A stretch of DNA of 64,000 bases, taken from NCBI GenBank assembly GCA_963734055.1, contig CAVTFQ010000013.1, positions 120,202 to 184,201 on the forward strand. Reading direction: 5' to 3'. Positions 1 to 9,385 of the stretch are shown here, in pieces. The stretch's first letter is position 1, and every line of letters starts with the position of its first letter. Position numbers and translations under genes: made by a program. Origin of the DNA: CAIWHR01 sp963734055 (GTDB taxonomy: Bacteria > Pseudomonadota > Gammaproteobacteria > Burkholderiales > Casimicrobiaceae). A model generated the notes under the pieces. The model was not told where the DNA came from and made no database searches. It saw only the letters and a list, made by a program, of their open reading frames with translations.

Positions 1-632
1 GGATTGAGCCCGACCTCCCAGAAGCCGTCGTAGAACCCCGCAGCGACGTACGCGAGGTCGAGCGCCGCGGCACCGGGCCGGCGCAGCCCGGCGGTGCTCT
101 CGATCATCGTCTTCATCATCCGGAGATAGGTGTCGAGGAAGCTGCCGTCGCGGAACGGGAAGCCGGTTCCGATCAGGCATTCGCGCAGGTGCGCGCGCCG
201 CGACACGCGGATGCGGTGGTCGTTGAGATACGCGCCCCGGCCGCGCGTCGCCGTGAAGAGGTCGTTGCGACACGGGTCGTAGATCACCGCCTGGGTGACC
301 TGGCCCTTGTGCGAAAGCGCGATCGACACGCAATACTGCGGAAAGCCGTGCAGGAAGTTGGTCGTGCCATCGAGCGGATCGATGATCCACAGATTCTCGG
401 CGGTCGCGTTTGCGCCCTTCGCCGTCCCTTCCTCCGCGAGAATCGCATGATCGGGATACGCCGCGAGCAGCGTCTCGACGATCTGGCGCTCGGCCTCGCG
501 GTCGACCTCGCTCACGAAGTCCTTGGGACCCTTCGCCGAAACGGTGAGGAGATCGAGATCGCGGGCGCCGCGGTTGATGACGTTGCCGGCGCGTCGCGCC
601 GCCTTCACCGCGATCGTGAGCATCGGATGCAT
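1..632 (-). CDS. suhB: Inositol-1-monophosphatase family protein (partial)
   Basis: The gene reads leftward from an ATG at 632 and leaves the window, so about 210 of the usual 260-270 residues are visible and the C-terminus is missing. The inositol monophosphatase metal site is clear: 'ILAEEGT' (Glu-Glu near residues 67-68), then 'IIDPLDGTTNF' (residues 83-93), with 'FYDGFWE' near the cut edge. Enzymes of this family hydrolyse myo-inositol phosphates using Mg2+. Enterobacterial SuhB also acts in rRNA transcription antitermination, and whether that applies here is unknown. No strong Shine-Dalgarno is visible; ATG 632 is the first start in frame before the conserved N-terminus. It is divergent from trmJ across 93 bases, the usual betaproteobacterial arrangement. 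Confidence 0.93.
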   Translation of the reverse strand, partial: MHPMLTIAVKAARRAGNVINRGARDLDLLTVSAKGPKDFVSEVDREAERQIVETLLAAYPDHAILAEEGTAKGANATAENLWIIDPLDGTTNFLHGFPQYCVSIALSHKGQVTQAVIYDPCRNDLFTATRGRGAYLNDHRIRVSRRAHLRECLIGTGFPFRDGSFLDTYLRMMKTMIESTAGLRRPGAAALDLAYVAAGFYDGFWEVGLN

Positions 633-725
633 GATCGAGTTGTGAGGCACGCCGTCATGCGGCGAGCGGCGTGCGCAAAGAGCGAAAGACGGTATTGTAC
701 CGCCCTCGCGCCGTCCGCCTCCACC

Positions 726-1469
726 ATGTCCGCCGCCTTCGATCCCCTGTCGCGCGTACGCATCGTCCTCGTCGCGACCAGTCATCCGGGCAACGTCGGC
801 GCCGCGGCGCGCGCGATGCACACGATGGGACTCTCCCGGCTCGTCCTCGTCGCGCCGCGCCGCTTTCCCGATGCCGAGGCGGTCGCGCGCGCGACCGGCG
901 CGACGGCGGTGCTCGACGCGGCCCGCGTCGTCGCCACGCTCGACGAAGCCCTCGACGGCGCGACGCTCTCGGTCGGGATGTCGGCGCGGCGACGCGAATT
1001 TGCGGGCCGCGTGCTCGCGGTGCGCGACGCCGCGCAGGAGGCGATCGCGACCGCGCCGCGCGGCGACGTGGCGTTCGTCTTCGGCAGCGAGATCTCCGGC
1101 CTCTCGAACGACGAGCTCGCGCGCTGCACGATCGTGGCCACGATCCCGGCGAACCCGGGGTACGCCTCGCTCAACCTCGCCGCCGCCGTGCAGGTCGCGG
1201 CCTACGAGCTTCGCGTGGCCGCGACGGGCGGTGCCGTGTGGCGCGCGCCGCGCTTCGCGCCCGCGACAGCCGACGAGATCGCCGCGCTCCACGCGCACGG
1301 CGAGAAGACGCTCGTCGCGATGCGCCTCCTCGACCCGGCGATGCCGAAGCGCCTCGTCCCGCGGCTCCGGCGCCTGTTCGCGCGAGCCGGCCTCGAGAAG
1401 GAGGAGGTCAACATCCTCCGCGGCATCCTTGCGCGGATCGATCAGTTCATCGGCCGCCGCGAGCGATGA
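726..1469 (+). CDS. trmJ: tRNA (cytidine/uridine-2'-O-)-methyltransferase TrmJ
   Basis: A 247-residue SPOUT-family methyltransferase. The signature 'SHPGNVGAAARAM' lies near residue 20 and the knotted SAM site is 'FGSEISGLSNDEL' followed by 'IPANPGYASLNLAAAV'. In E. coli TrmJ 2'-O-methylates nucleotide 32 in the anticodon loop of several tRNAs. ATG 726 is chosen because the conserved fold begins within about 12 residues of it; the frame is open far upstream, but that part is antisense to suhB and unconserved. The C-terminal part after the SPOUT domain (about residues 165-247) is the helical extension usual in bacterial TrmJ. It lies 40 bases ahead of a DUF3667 gene on the same strand. Confidence 0.93.
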   Translation: MSAAFDPLSRVRIVLVATSHPGNVGAAARAMHTMGLSRLVLVAPRRFPDAEAVARATGATAVLDAARVVATLDEALDGATLSVGMSARRREFAGRVLAVRDAAQEAIATAPRGDVAFVFGSEISGLSNDELARCTIVATIPANPGYASLNLAAAVQVAAYELRVAATGGAVWRAPRFAPATADEIAALHAHGEKTLVAMRLLDPAMPKRLVPRLRRLFARAGLEKEEVNILRGILARIDQFIGRRER

Positions 1470-1509
1470 GCGTCTGGCCATTCCGCCACGCCTCCCGTAC
1501 CGTGCGCCG

Positions 1510-2520
1510 ATGACCGCGGAACCCGTCGTCGTGGCGCCGGACGCTGCGCCGCCGTGCCGCAACTGCGGCGCGCCGGCGCCCGGCGCCTACTGTCCCCGGT
1601 GCGGCCAGGAGACGGTTGCGCGGCTGCCCAAGTTCACGCAGTTCATGCGCGAGGCAGCCGGCCGCTACGTCGCGCTCGACGGCCGGCTGTGGAAGACGCT
1701 CGCCGCGCTCCTGTTCCGGCCGGGTTTCCTGTCGCGCGAGTACCTCGCCGGACGGCGGCGGCGCTACATCCGCCCGGCGCGATTGTTCCTCGTCACGAGC
1801 CTGCTCCTGTTCGCGGTGCTGCGGCTGTTCGTCGAACTGCAGGGTGCAGAGGCGTTGAACCTCGACTCGAAGGAGGAACCGAAGGCGCCCGCGCAGTCGC
1901 GCTCGCCTGCGAAGGCCGGCGGGCCCTCCGTGGCCAGGCCAGCCGCGAAGGCGGAGGCCGCGCGAGAGGTCGACGGGACGGCCGGGAACGGGCCGTCCTC
2001 GAGGGACGACGAGCGCAAAGGCGGGCTCCGCGCCGAGGACGACGTCAGCCTCGACCTGCCGGTGGAGATCCCGCCCTTGCGCAACCGCATCGCGCGCTTC
2101 AACCGGCTCTCGGCGGAGGAGAAGGAGGCGCAGATCGTCGACGGGATCTTCCGCTACGGACCGTACGCAATGTTCGCACTGCTCCCCGCGTTCGCGTTCC
2201 TGCTGAAAGTCCTCTACCTCGGGCGGCGGCGCCGCTATCCCGATCGCCCGCGGCTCTACTCGGAGCACCTGGTCTTCGCCGCGCACAACACGGCTTTCCT
2301 GTCGCTCGGGATCATTGCCGCGACCGCGGCGCCGTGGAGTCTCCTGCGGGCGGGGGTCATCCTGTGGATGCTGGTCTACCTCGTCCGGTCGATGCGCGTC
2401 GTGTATGCCGGGTCGTGGCTCGGGATCTTCTCGCGCGCGTTCACGATCTTCATCGCCTACTCGGTCCTGTTCGGCCTGGTGACCGCCGGCCTCGTGATCG
2501 CGGCCATCGTCCTGCGCTAA
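1510..2520 (+). CDS. DUF3667 family zinc-ribbon membrane protein
   Basis: A 336-residue protein of unknown function. It opens with two CxxC pairs ('CRNCGAPAPGAYCPRCG', about residues 14-30), a likely zinc ribbon, then a conserved amphipathic stretch ending 'RRRRYIRPARLFLVTS'. A first membrane segment sits near residues 95-115. A low-complexity charged linker (about 120-185) follows, then three or four hydrophobic segments up to the C-terminus. This matches the DUF3667 family layout of ribbon plus membrane helices. The start at 1510 is the first ATG before the ribbon. It shares strand with trmJ, 40 bases upstream, and precedes the cysE promoter. No substrate or partner can be inferred. Confidence 0.8.
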   Translation: MTAEPVVVAPDAAPPCRNCGAPAPGAYCPRCGQETVARLPKFTQFMREAAGRYVALDGRLWKTLAALLFRPGFLSREYLAGRRRRYIRPARLFLVTSLLLFAVLRLFVELQGAEALNLDSKEEPKAPAQSRSPAKAGGPSVARPAAKAEAAREVDGTAGNGPSSRDDERKGGLRAEDDVSLDLPVEIPPLRNRIARFNRLSAEEKEAQIVDGIFRYGPYAMFALLPAFAFLLKVLYLGRRRRYPDRPRLYSEHLVFAAHNTAFLSLGIIAATAAPWSLLRAGVILWMLVYLVRSMRVVYAGSWLGIFSRAFTIFIAYSVLFGLVTAGLVIAAIVLR

Positions 2521-2545
2521 GGCGCCAAGGCGATCGAAGTTGCGC

Positions 2546-2574
2546 TTGATCAAGGATCAGGTCGCCCCAATACT
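2546..2574 (+). promoter_or_regulatory. Candidate sigma-70 promoter for cysE
   Basis: TTGATC at 2546-2551 and AATACT at 2569-2574 are separated by exactly 17 bases. Each hexamer matches the consensus at four of six positions. The predicted transcript starts near 2581, about 27 bases before the preferred cysE start at 2608. Seen in sequence; promoter function is inference. Confidence 0.45.
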
Positions 2575-2607
2575 TGAGCGCAACAGTCGGAAATGCGAAA
2601 ATGCATC

Positions 2608-3363
2608 ATGTTTGCGCGCCTTCGCGAGGACATTGCCATCGTATTCGAGCGCGACCCCGCCGCCCGGACGCGCTGGGAGGTCCTGACCTGCTATCCTGGG
2701 CTCCACGCGCTCGTCTGGCACCGCGTGGTGTCGAATCGGCTTTGGCGCTGGGGCTTCCGGTGGCTTGCCCGCTGGATTTCGCATTGGGGGCGGTTCCTCA
2801 CGGGCATCGAGATCCACCCGGGCGCGACCATTGGCCGGCGCGTGTTCATCGACCACGGAATGGGGATCGTCATCGGCGAGACGGCGGAAATCAGCGACGA
2901 TTGCACGCTTTATCATGGAGTTACGTTGGGAGGCACGTCCTGGAACAAAGGGAAGCGTCATCCGACGCTGGGACGCGGCGTCGTCATTGGGGCTGGCGCG
3001 AAGGTGCTCGGGCCAATTTTGGTGGGAGATGGAGCCAAGATAGGCTCAAATGCCGTCGTAGTCCGCGACGTTCCTGCGGGGGCCACGGCGGTTGGCATTC
3101 CGGCGCGGGTGCTTCTGGGCGATGAGGCGACGCGGCGGGAAGACCAGGCCGCGAAGATGGGTTTCTCGGCCTACGCCATCGCAGCCGACATGAACGACCC
3201 CATGGTGCAGGCGATTCACCGGTTGATCGACCACGCGGCGGCAAGCGACGCCCGCCTCGACCGTCTGGTAGCGCAGCTGCAGCGGGACGGGGTGGACGTC
3301 CGGGACGCGCGTGCCACGGCCGAGGGCTTCGACCCGAAGCGGCTGAACCAGATGATCGACTAG
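2608..3363 (+). CDS. cysE: Serine O-acetyltransferase CysE
   Basis: Transfers acetyl from acetyl-CoA to L-serine, making O-acetylserine for cysteine synthesis; a CysM-type synthase that can use it lies at 25126. The N-terminal helical part ('DPAARTRWEVLTCYPG') leads into a left-handed beta-helix of hexapeptide repeats ('IHPGATIGRRVFIDHG', 'VIGETAEISDDC', 'GVTLGGTSWNKG'). 'DHG' carries the expected catalytic histidine. From ATG 2608 it is 251 residues and begins 'MFARLREDI', as betaproteobacterial homologues do; an in-frame ATG at 2593 would add five residues. It lies directly upstream of the isc operon, a linkage that makes sense because IscS consumes cysteine. Codon use and the repeats are intact. 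Confidence 0.93.
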   Translation: MFARLREDIAIVFERDPAARTRWEVLTCYPGLHALVWHRVVSNRLWRWGFRWLARWISHWGRFLTGIEIHPGATIGRRVFIDHGMGIVIGETAEISDDCTLYHGVTLGGTSWNKGKRHPTLGRGVVIGAGAKVLGPILVGDGAKIGSNAVVVRDVPAGATAVGIPARVLLGDEATRREDQAAKMGFSAYAIAADMNDPMVQAIHRLIDHAAASDARLDRLVAQLQRDGVDVRDARATAEGFDPKRLNQMID

Positions 3364-3395
3364 CGAGCAACAACCATTGAACTTGCCAGGGTTTT

Positions 3396-3426
3396 AGTTG
3401 ACCAATCTAGTCGGGCAATTCAGAAT
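3396..3426 (+). promoter_or_regulatory. iscR promoter with overlapping IscR type-1 operator
   Basis: TTGACC (3398-3403) and CAGAAT (3421-3426) are spaced by 17 bases. The stretch 3396-3418 reads AGTTGACCAATCTAGTCGGG then CAA. Against the E. coli type-1 IscR consensus (from its conserved A, ASYYGACTRWWWYAGTCRRS then TAT), nearly every position agrees. The operator therefore covers the -35 element, as expected for autorepression by [2Fe-2S]-IscR. The predicted transcript has a leader of roughly 90 bases before the ATG at 3525. The motif is seen; binding is inferred. Confidence 0.75.
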
Positions 3427-3524
3427 TTCTTTTTTGCGCTGCAGCGTCCCCTCGGACGAAGCAGCCGCCGGGAAGCTGCCCACGTTCGCGCCCGGTAGAC
3501 CCATTTGATACGGACAGACCTATC

Positions 3525-4001
3525 ATGCGACTCACCACGAAAGGACGTTTCGCCGTCACGGCCATGATCGACGTCGCGATGCACGGAACCAAGGGCCCCG
3601 TCACGCTCGCCGGCGTGTCGGATCGGCAGAAGATCTCGCTTTCCTACCTCGAGCAGCTGTTCGGCAAGCTTCGCCGCGCGGGGCTCGTCGAAAGCGTGCG
3701 CGGGCCGGGCGGCGGCTATCATCTCGCGCGCCCTGCCGACGCGGTCTCCGTGGCGGACGTGATTCTTGCCGTCGACGAGCCGATCGACGCGACCAAGTGC
3801 GGCGGTCGCGAGAATTGCCAGGACGACGGGCAGCGCTGCATGACGCACGAGCTCTGGTCGAACCTGAACGCGCACATCTTCTCCTACCTGCGGTCGGTCA
3901 ACCTCGCGCAGCTCGTCGCCGCGCAGGACAAGAACGGCGCGAATGTCGTCCACGACCATCGCGGCCCGGTGCGCAAGACCGAGGCTGAGACCGTCGCCTG
4001 A
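3525..4001 (+). CDS. iscR: Fe-S cluster sensing regulator IscR
   Basis: A 158-residue Rrf2-family repressor. The winged helix-turn-helix is at the N-terminus ('MRLTTKGRFAVTAMIDVA', recognition region 'ISLSYLEQLFGKLR') with the wing 'VRGPGGGYHLARP'. The cluster-ligand loop 'CGGRENCQDDGQRC' supplies three cysteines with spacing typical of IscR. Holo-IscR represses the isc operon when Fe-S supply is adequate. It is the first gene of the operon and sits behind a matching operator at 3396-3426, so autoregulation is likely. iscS follows after 35 bases. No oddities seen. Confidence 0.96.
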   Translation: MRLTTKGRFAVTAMIDVAMHGTKGPVTLAGVSDRQKISLSYLEQLFGKLRRAGLVESVRGPGGGYHLARPADAVSVADVILAVDEPIDATKCGGRENCQDDGQRCMTHELWSNLNAHIFSYLRSVNLAQLVAAQDKNGANVVHDHRGPVRKTEAETVA

Positions 4002-4036
4002 GGCGCGGGCTCCGGGGGGACAATCGAATCCGCACC

Positions 4037-5245
4037 ATGAAGACGCCCATCTATCTTGACTACTCGGCGACGACGCCGGTCGATCCGCGCGTCGCGCAGG
4101 CGATGATCCCGTGGCTGACCGAGCACTTCGGCAACCCGGCGTCGCGCTCGCACGCGTTCGGCTGGGAGGCCGAGAAGGCGGTCGAGGAGGCGCGCGGGCA
4201 CGTCGCCGCGCTCGTGAACTGCGACCCGAGGGAGCTCGTCTGGACCTCCGGGGCGACCGAGTCGATCAACCTCGCGCTCAAGGGCGCTGCGCACTTCTAC
4301 AAGGACAAGGGCCGGCATCTCGTGACCGTGAAGACGGAGCACAAGGCCACGCTCGACACGACGCGCGAGCTCGAGCGCGAAGGCTTCGAGGTGACCTATC
4401 TGGACGTGCTGCCGAACGGGCTCCTCGATCTTGCCGCCTTCGAAGCCGCGCTGCGCCCGGACACGACCGTCGTTTCCGTGATGGCCGTCAACAACGAAAT
4501 CGGCGTGATCCAGGACATCGCGCGCATCGGCGCGCTCTGCCGGGCCCGCGGGATTGTCTTCCACGTCGACGCCGCCCAGGCGACGGGCAAGATGCCGATC
4601 GACCTCGGAACGCTCAAGGTCGACCTCATGTCGCTTGCGAGCCACAAGACGTACGGTCCGAAGGGCGTCGGCGCGCTGTTCGTTCGCCGCAAGCCGCGGG
4701 TGCGGATCGAGGCGCAGATGCACGGCGGTGGCCACGAGCGCGGCATGCGGTCGGGGACGCTGCCCACGCATCAGATCGTGGGAATGGGCGAGGCGTACCG
4801 GCTCGCCAAGCTCGAGATGGCGGCCGAAAGCGAACGGATCCGGGGGCTGCGCGACCGCCTGTGGAAGGGCCTGTCGACGATCGACGAGGTCTTCGTCAAC
4901 GGCGACATGGAGCACCGCGTCCCGCACAACCTCAACGTGAGCTTCAACTTCGTCGAGGGCGAAAGCCTCATCATGGCGATCAAGGACGTCGCCGTGTCGT
5001 CGGGATCGGCCTGCACGTCGGCCTCGCTCGAGCCGTCGTACGTGCTGCGCGCGCTCGGACGAAGCGACGAGCTCGCGCACAGTTCGATCCGGTTCACGGT
5101 CGGCCGTTTCACGACGGTCGAGGAGATCGACTTCACCGTCGATCTCATCAAACGGAAGGTGGCGAAGCTCCGCGAGCTGTCGCCGCTCTGGGAAATGCAT
5201 CAGGACGGGGTGGACCTCGCCACCGTCCAGTGGGCGGCGCACTAG
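4037..5245 (+). CDS. iscS: Cysteine desulfurase IscS
   Basis: A 402-residue PLP enzyme that removes sulfur from cysteine as a persulfide and passes it to IscU and to tRNA thiolation enzymes. The start 'MKTPIYLDYSATTPVDPRV' is the canonical IscS N-terminus. The PLP lysine is in 'SLASHKTYGPKG' (near residue 205). The active-site cysteine loop is 'SSGSACTSASLEPSY' (near 325-340). The C-terminus ends 'LSPLWEMHQDG', the conserved IscU-docking tail of the group I (IscS) type. It is the second gene of the isc operon, 35 bases after iscR and 40 before iscU. Length equals that of E. coli IscS to within two residues. Confidence 0.97.
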   Translation: MKTPIYLDYSATTPVDPRVAQAMIPWLTEHFGNPASRSHAFGWEAEKAVEEARGHVAALVNCDPRELVWTSGATESINLALKGAAHFYKDKGRHLVTVKTEHKATLDTTRELEREGFEVTYLDVLPNGLLDLAAFEAALRPDTTVVSVMAVNNEIGVIQDIARIGALCRARGIVFHVDAAQATGKMPIDLGTLKVDLMSLASHKTYGPKGVGALFVRRKPRVRIEAQMHGGGHERGMRSGTLPTHQIVGMGEAYRLAKLEMAAESERIRGLRDRLWKGLSTIDEVFVNGDMEHRVPHNLNVSFNFVEGESLIMAIKDVAVSSGSACTSASLEPSYVLRALGRSDELAHSSIRFTVGRFTTVEEIDFTVDLIKRKVAKLRELSPLWEMHQDGVDLATVQWAAH

Positions 5246-5285
5246 TCTAGTGCGAGCCCGGGACGGGGCATCGGAGGAGTGAAAC

Positions 5286-5726
5286 ATGGCATACAGCGAC
5301 AAGGTACTCGACCACTACGAGAATCCACGTAACGTCGGCTCGTTTTCGAAGGACGCCGAGGGCGTGGGCACGGGCATGGTCGGCGCGCCGGCCTGCGGCG
5401 ACGTGATGAAGCTGCAGATTCGCGTCGGCGCCGACGGCCGGATCGAGGACGCGAAGTTCAAGACCTACGGCTGCGGCTCCGCGATCGCGTCGTCGTCGCT
5501 CGTCACCGAGTGGGTGAAGGGCAGGACGCTCGACGAGGCCATGGGGATCAAGAACACGCAGATCGCCGAGGAGCTCGCGCTGCCGCCGGTCAAGATCCAC
5601 TGCTCGATCCTGGCCGAGGACGCAATCAAGGCTGCGGTGGCGGACTACCGCAAGCGGCACGTTGACCACGAGCCGGTCACCGCCGAGGCGGACGCCTGCG
5701 CGCCGGCGACGCAGGCGGCAGACTGA
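5286..5726 (+). CDS. iscU: Fe-S cluster scaffold protein IscU
   Basis: The scaffold on which [2Fe-2S] clusters are built before chaperone-driven release. All three ligand cysteines are present ('GAPACGDVM', 'YGCGSAIAS', 'KIHCSILAED'), as is the HscA recognition motif LPPVK just before the third cysteine. At 146 residues it is longer than the usual 128; the extra part is an unconserved Ala/Asp/Glu-rich tail after 'DYRKRH'. A strong Shine-Dalgarno, GGAGGA, stands about 8 bases before the ATG at 5286. It lies in the isc operon between iscS and iscA. Confidence 0.97.
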   Translation: MAYSDKVLDHYENPRNVGSFSKDAEGVGTGMVGAPACGDVMKLQIRVGADGRIEDAKFKTYGCGSAIASSSLVTEWVKGRTLDEAMGIKNTQIAEELALPPVKIHCSILAEDAIKAAVADYRKRHVDHEPVTAEADACAPATQAAD

Positions 5727-5748
5727 CTCCAGCTGGCGGAAGGCTCCG

Positions 5749-6072
5749 ATGTCGATCTCCCTCACCGAGAGCGCGGCGAAGCACGTCGCGAATTTCCTGT
5801 CCCGGCGCGGAAAGGGCGTGGGGCTGCGCGTCGGCGTGCGGACGTCGGGCTGCTCGGGTCTCGCCTACAAGCTCGAATACGCGGACGAGTTCAAGCCGGA
5901 AGACCTGCGCTTCGAGAGCCACGGCGTGACGGTCGTCGTCGACCCGAAGAGCCTCCCGTATCTCGACGGCATGGAGCTCGACTTCACGCGCGAGGGGCTG
6001 AACGAGGGCTTCAAGTTCAACAATCCGAACGTCAAGGACGCCTGCGGCTGCGGCGAGAGCTTCAACGTCTGA
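5749..6072 (+). CDS. iscA: Iron-sulfur cluster carrier protein IscA
   Basis: A 107-residue A-type carrier that helps deliver or mature clusters. The three cysteines are in 'TSGCSGLAYKLEY' and the C-terminal 'KDACGCGESFNV'. The start at 5749 gives 'MSISLTESAAKHV', the normal N-terminus. The frame stays open upstream, but that part overlaps the iscU tail and is unconserved. It follows iscU by 22 bases. The 175-base gap to hscB behind it is unusual for this operon and holds an inverted-repeat sequence. Confidence 0.96.
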   Translation: MSISLTESAAKHVANFLSRRGKGVGLRVGVRTSGCSGLAYKLEYADEFKPEDLRFESHGVTVVVDPKSLPYLDGMELDFTREGLNEGFKFNNPNVKDACGCGESFNV

Positions 6073-6094
6073 GGCCGCCGATAACCATCGCATA

Positions 6095-6190
6095 GCGACG
6101 CACTGCTTCGTTGCTGCTCGCTCTCGATCCTCGCGTACTGACGTGTACGCTCCGGTCGAGAGCTCCGCGGCGCCTCGCAGCGCGCCGCTC
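6095..6190. repeat. Imperfect long inverted repeat in the iscA-hscB gap
   Basis: A perfect core stem, GCGTAC (6133-6138) and GTACGC (6145-6150) with the loop TGACGT, lies within a longer, imperfect symmetry: CTCGATCCTC on the left is mirrored by CCGGTCGAGAG on the right. The surrounding bases (about 6095-6190) are GC-rich and non-coding on both strands. The transcript here could fold into a hairpin ahead of hscB. This may be a dispersed repeat, but no second copy occurs in the window, so that is inference. Confidence 0.45.
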
Positions 6191-6247
6191 TGCTCGATTC
6201 TCGGCGGTCTTGGTGCCTGCGACTCGGCACGGGAGCCGATTCGTTCG

Positions 6248-6776
6248 ATGATCGACTTCTCGCACAACCATTTCCAGCTCTTCGGCCTGCCTGAGAGGTA
6301 TCAGGTCGACACGGCGACGCTCGACGGCGCATATCGCGCGCTGCAGAGCGAAGTCCACCCGGACAGGTTCGCCGGGGCGGGCGAAGCCGCTGCAGCGGCT
6401 CGCGCTCCAGTCGTCGGCGCGCGTGAACGAGGCGTACGAGACGCTGCGGGACCCGGTGCGCCGCGCGCAATATCTGCTCTCGCTGCACGGGATCGACGCG
6501 TTCAGCGAGCGCGACACGACGCTCGCGCACGACTTCCTCGAGCGGCAGCTCGAGCGTCGCGAAGCGGCCGGCGACGCGCTCGCCGCCCTCGACTCGACGC
6601 GGCTCGAGGCGCTGGCCACCGAAGTGCGGACCGATGCCGGCCGGGTGGAGCAGCAGCTCGTCGCGCGACTCGATCACGATGCCGCATGGGAAGCCGCGCG
6701 CGGCGCCGTGCGCGAGCTGCGCTTTCTTTCCAAGCTCGCGGCGGACATCGACGCGATGCAGGCGGAGCTCGAGTAG
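6248..6776 (+). pseudogene. hscB: Fe-S co-chaperone HscB, interrupted by a net +1 frameshift
   Basis: HscB is the J-domain co-chaperone that brings IscU to HscA. Frame one starts at ATG 6248 ('MIDFSHNHFQLFGLPERY') and carries the J-domain HPD in 'EVHPDRFAGAGE'. After about position 6390 homology moves to the next frame: 'RLALQSSARVNEAYETLRD', then the C-terminal three-helix domain to the TAG at 6774-6776 ('FLSKLAADIDAMQAELE'). The joined reading is about 176 residues, the normal length, so the break equals one extra base near GCTGCAGCGG (about 6388-6398). Both halves look fully conserved, which argues for a recent mutation or an assembly error. iscX, fdx and hscA downstream are intact. Confidence 0.85.
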
Positions 6777-6952
6777 GGCCTGGCCAGGCTATGTCCACAA
6801 ACCCACCGGGAGCGGGCGGCGCTGGGGCGCCCCTCGTCGATGTGCTCCACCCCAGGATGCCCGGTCTTGGCTTCCTCATTTGGCAAACCCGGCGCCTTGA
6901 CGGGCGCCCCATGCCACCCGTTAGCGTTTGCGGACATAGCCTGGACAGGCCC
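6776..6952. mobile_element. MITE-like nested inverted-repeat element between hscB and hscA
   Basis: A 177-base non-coding element with 27-base terminal inverted repeats at 6776-6802 and 6926-6952 (outer bases GGGCCTGGCCAGGCTATGTC on the left), two mismatches between arms. A second, perfect 10-base inverted repeat, TGGGGCGCCC / GGGCGCCCCA, is nested inside at 6823-6832 and 6902-6911. It starts on the G of the hscB TAG stop and ends two bases before the hscA ATG. The left flank is TA; the right flank is TG, so a TA target duplication is only half supported. No transposase is encoded. It could be a non-autonomous transposon or a structured regulatory RNA segment. Confidence 0.6.
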
Positions 6953-6954
6953 TG

Positions 6955-8829
<1,875 letters not shown>

Positions 8830-8839
8830 GCGACGCCGA

Positions 8840-9178
8840 ATGCCGAAGATCGAGGTCCTGCCGCACGCCGAGCTCTGCCCCGAAGGCGCGACCTTCGAGG
8901 CGGAAAAGGGCGTCTCGATCTGCGACAACCTGCTCAGTCACGGCATCGAGATCGAGCACGCGTGCGAGAAGTCGTGCGCGTGCACGACGTGTCACGTCAT
9001 CGTCCGCGAGGGCGGAGACTCGCTGTCCCCGTCCTCCGAGGACGAGGACGATCTGCTCGACCGCGCGTGGGGCCTCACGCCGCAGTCGCGGCTCTCCTGC
9101 CAGGCGATCGTCGACGAGACGCCGCTCAAGATCGAGATTCCGCGCTACACGATCAACTACGCGAAGGAAAAGCGCTGA
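8840..9178 (+). CDS. fdx: ISC-type [2Fe-2S] ferredoxin
   Basis: A 112-residue adrenodoxin-type ferredoxin that supplies electrons for cluster assembly on IscU. Cluster ligands are in 'CEKSCACTTCHVIVREG' and a later 'SRLSCQAIV'. The N-terminus 'MPKIEVLPHAELCPEG' and the C-terminus 'YTINYAKEKR' are typical of the isc-linked Fdx. It sits in the operon between hscA and iscX, with iscX starting two bases after its stop. No oddities seen. Confidence 0.95.
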   Translation: MPKIEVLPHAELCPEGATFEAEKGVSICDNLLSHGIEIEHACEKSCACTTCHVIVREGGDSLSPSSEDEDDLLDRAWGLTPQSRLSCQAIVDETPLKIEIPRYTINYAKEKR

Positions 9179-9180
9179 CC

Positions 9181-9375
9181 ATGAAATGGACCGACACGCG
9201 CGAGATCGCGATCGCACTCGCCGACGCGCACCCGGGGATCGATCCGCTCGGCATCCGCTTCACCGACCTCCACGCCTGGGTGTGCGCGCTGCCGGGATTC
9301 ACCGACGATCCGCAGCGAAGCGGCGAGAAGATCCTCGAGGCGATCCAGATGGCGTGGATCGACGAGGCAGCGTAA
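9181..9375 (+). CDS. iscX: Fe-S assembly protein IscX
   Basis: A 64-residue acidic protein of the IscX/YfhJ family, which binds IscS and modulates the rate of cluster assembly. The sequence is recognisable throughout: 'MKWTDTREIAIALADAH', 'FTDLHAWVCALPGFTDD', ending 'ILEAIQMAWIDEAA'. The ATG at 9181 follows the fdx stop by two bases, so the two are translationally close. It is the last canonical gene of the isc operon. Confidence 0.93.
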   Translation: MKWTDTREIAIALADAHPGIDPLGIRFTDLHAWVCALPGFTDDPQRSGEKILEAIQMAWIDEAA

Positions 9376-9385
9376 GCGACGAGCG

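Noticed and set aside
189..725. Upstream extension of trmJ into suhB
   Set aside because: The extra 179 codons are antisense to suhB and unlike any TrmJ; the conserved fold begins right after ATG 726.
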